Made by a program: the position numbers and the translations under genes. From positions 1 through 6,535 of the forward strand of contig CANRMV010000061.1 in NCBI GenBank assembly GCA_947631875.1: a stretch of DNA of 6,535 nt, given 5' to 3'. The stretch comes from an uncultured Clostridia bacterium. Its GTDB lineage: Bacteria; Bacillota; Clostridia; Christensenellales; UBA1242. The notes under the pieces were generated by a model that had not been told where the DNA came from, ran no database searches, and saw nothing but the letters and a program-made list of their open reading frames with translations. This document shows, one piece after another, positions 5,484 to 6,535 of the stretch (the first letter of the stretch is position 1; every line of letters begins with the position of its first letter).

Positions 5484-6535
5484 ATGGAAAGCGTTAGGAT
5501 TCCACTTGCCGAAAGAATGAGGGCAACCTCTTTTGAAGAATTTGTTGGGCAAGAGCATATTGTTGGAAAAAACAAACTGCTGTATCGTGCCATATCCACA
5601 GGCTCAGTTGGCAGTTGCATTTTTTATGGCCCACCGGGAACGGGAAAAACAACACTTGCCGGAATCATTGCAAAAATGCTGAACGCAAACATAGAAAGAC
5701 TTAACGCGGTTTCAAGCGGAGTGGCTGATGCTAAGGCGGTTATTGACAGGGCTCGCAGCCAAAAACAAATGTTTGGAACGGATACTTATCTTCTTTTGGA
5801 CGAATGCCACAGGTGGAGCAAAGCACAAAGTGATTGCGTGCTTCAAGCCATTGAAGAGGGCAGCATATATTTTATTGGCTCAACAACTGAAAATCCTTAC
5901 ACCAGCATGACGCGGGCGATTGTTTCGCGTTGCAGTGTTTTTGAATTTAAGAAAGTCAGCGAAAAAGATGTTTTAAAGGTTTTGGAAAAGGCGCTGAAAG
6001 ACAAAGAAAAAGGCTTGGGGGAATATAAAACGGATGTGAGCGAGGATGCTTTAAAATTTTTGGCATTTGCTTGCAATGGAGATGTGAGAACGGCGCTCAA
6101 TTCTTTGGAACTTGCTGTGCTTTCCACCAAGATGGGAAAAGATAAAATCATTCATATCAACAAAGAAGTTATGACAGAATGCTTAAACAGGCGGCCACTT
6201 TCCATTGATGAAAATATGTATTATGACTATCTTTCTGCGTTTTGCAAAAGTTTGAGAGGTTCGGATGAGGATGCCGCACTTTATTATGCGTTCAGGTTGA
6301 TTAAGGCGGGGATTGACCCACTGATTATTGCAAGAAGAATGATTGCTCATGCAAGTGAGGACATTGGTATGGCGGACAGCAATGCGTTGCTGCTTGCCAC
6401 AAGTGCAATGTATGCTTGTGAAAAGATTGGCCCAACAGAATGCTATTTGAACATATCGAATGCAATCATATATTTGTGCGAAGCGGAGAAGTCAAACAGT
6501 GTGGTTAAGGCAATGAACATGGCAATGGCAGATGC
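5484..6535 (+). CDS. rarA: Replication-associated recombination protein RarA/MgsA, AAA+ ATPase (3' end cut by window)
   Basis: The first 350 complete codons of a RarA family protein, usually about 420-440 residues, so some 70-90 residues lie beyond the window edge. RarA is a cytoplasmic AAA+ ATPase related to clamp-loader subunits and acts at stalled replication forks. Seen: PLAERMRATSFEEFVGQEH near the N-terminus and a Walker A GPPGTGKTT from residue 49. The Walker B LLLDECHRWSKAQSD has Asp106/Glu107; the family usually reads DEIHRFNKAQQD. Sensor 1 is STTENPY, followed by SRCSVFEF. GDVRTALNSLE is the sensor 2 region. The C-terminal tetramerisation part has SDEDAALYYA, then ARRMIAHASEDIGMAD and KSN at 336-338. 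All ATPase motifs are intact. No Shine-Dalgarno precedes the ATG; a perfect extended -10 box lies 7 nt upstream. Confidence 0.93.
   Translation, partial: MESVRIPLAERMRATSFEEFVGQEHIVGKNKLLYRAISTGSVGSCIFYGPPGTGKTTLAGIIAKMLNANIERLNAVSSGVADAKAVIDRARSQKQMFGTDTYLLLDECHRWSKAQSDCVLQAIEEGSIYFIGSTTENPYTSMTRAIVSRCSVFEFKKVSEKDVLKVLEKALKDKEKGLGEYKTDVSEDALKFLAFACNGDVRTALNSLELAVLSTKMGKDKIIHINKEVMTECLNRRPLSIDENMYYDYLSAFCKSLRGSDEDAALYYAFRLIKAGIDPLIIARRMIAHASEDIGMADSNALLLATSAMYACEKIGPTECYLNISNAIIYLCEAEKSNSVVKAMNMAMAD

Overview
This is an AT-rich window with every recognisable gene on the + strand and short intergenic gaps. It looks like chromosomal DNA of an endospore-forming, probably anaerobic member of the Bacillota (Clostridia-like). 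The reasons are a clear mother-cell sigma factor SigK with a pro-sequence, a 36-residue SpoVM-like peptide gene, and a thioredoxin-reductase-like flavoprotein that has lost its NADPH motifs, as seen in clostridial ferredoxin-dependent enzymes. The species cannot be named from this sequence.

Layout from left to right. A short-chain dehydrogenase/reductase (38-841) is followed by sigK (922-1620). Next comes a gene with its own strong promoter and Shine-Dalgarno site (1718-3076), whose C-terminal half resembles a diadenylate cyclase (DAC/DisA_N) domain with a degenerate RHR motif. Then come the thioredoxin-reductase-like flavoprotein (3141-4004), the SpoVM-like small gene (4046-4156), an unrecognised 407-residue protein with a faint resemblance to GH94/glycosyltransferase-36 proteins (4188-5411), and the 5' part of rarA/mgsA (5484 to the window edge). 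No tRNA, rRNA, CRISPR, insertion sequence or phage gene is visible. No gene-free stretch exceeds 110 bases.

Two themes connect the genes. Sporulation: SigK runs late mother-cell transcription, and SpoVM marks the forespore outer membrane for coat assembly; they lie about 2.4 kb apart, which is neighbourhood and not proof of one operon. Translation start architecture: the first three genes have good Shine-Dalgarno sites, while the last four have none and instead carry a -10-like hexamer 6-7 nt before the ATG, which predicts leaderless or nearly leaderless mRNAs. The most interesting items are the SpoVM-like gene, the divergent DAC-domain protein, the NADPH-motif-less reductase and the repeated leaderless start pattern.
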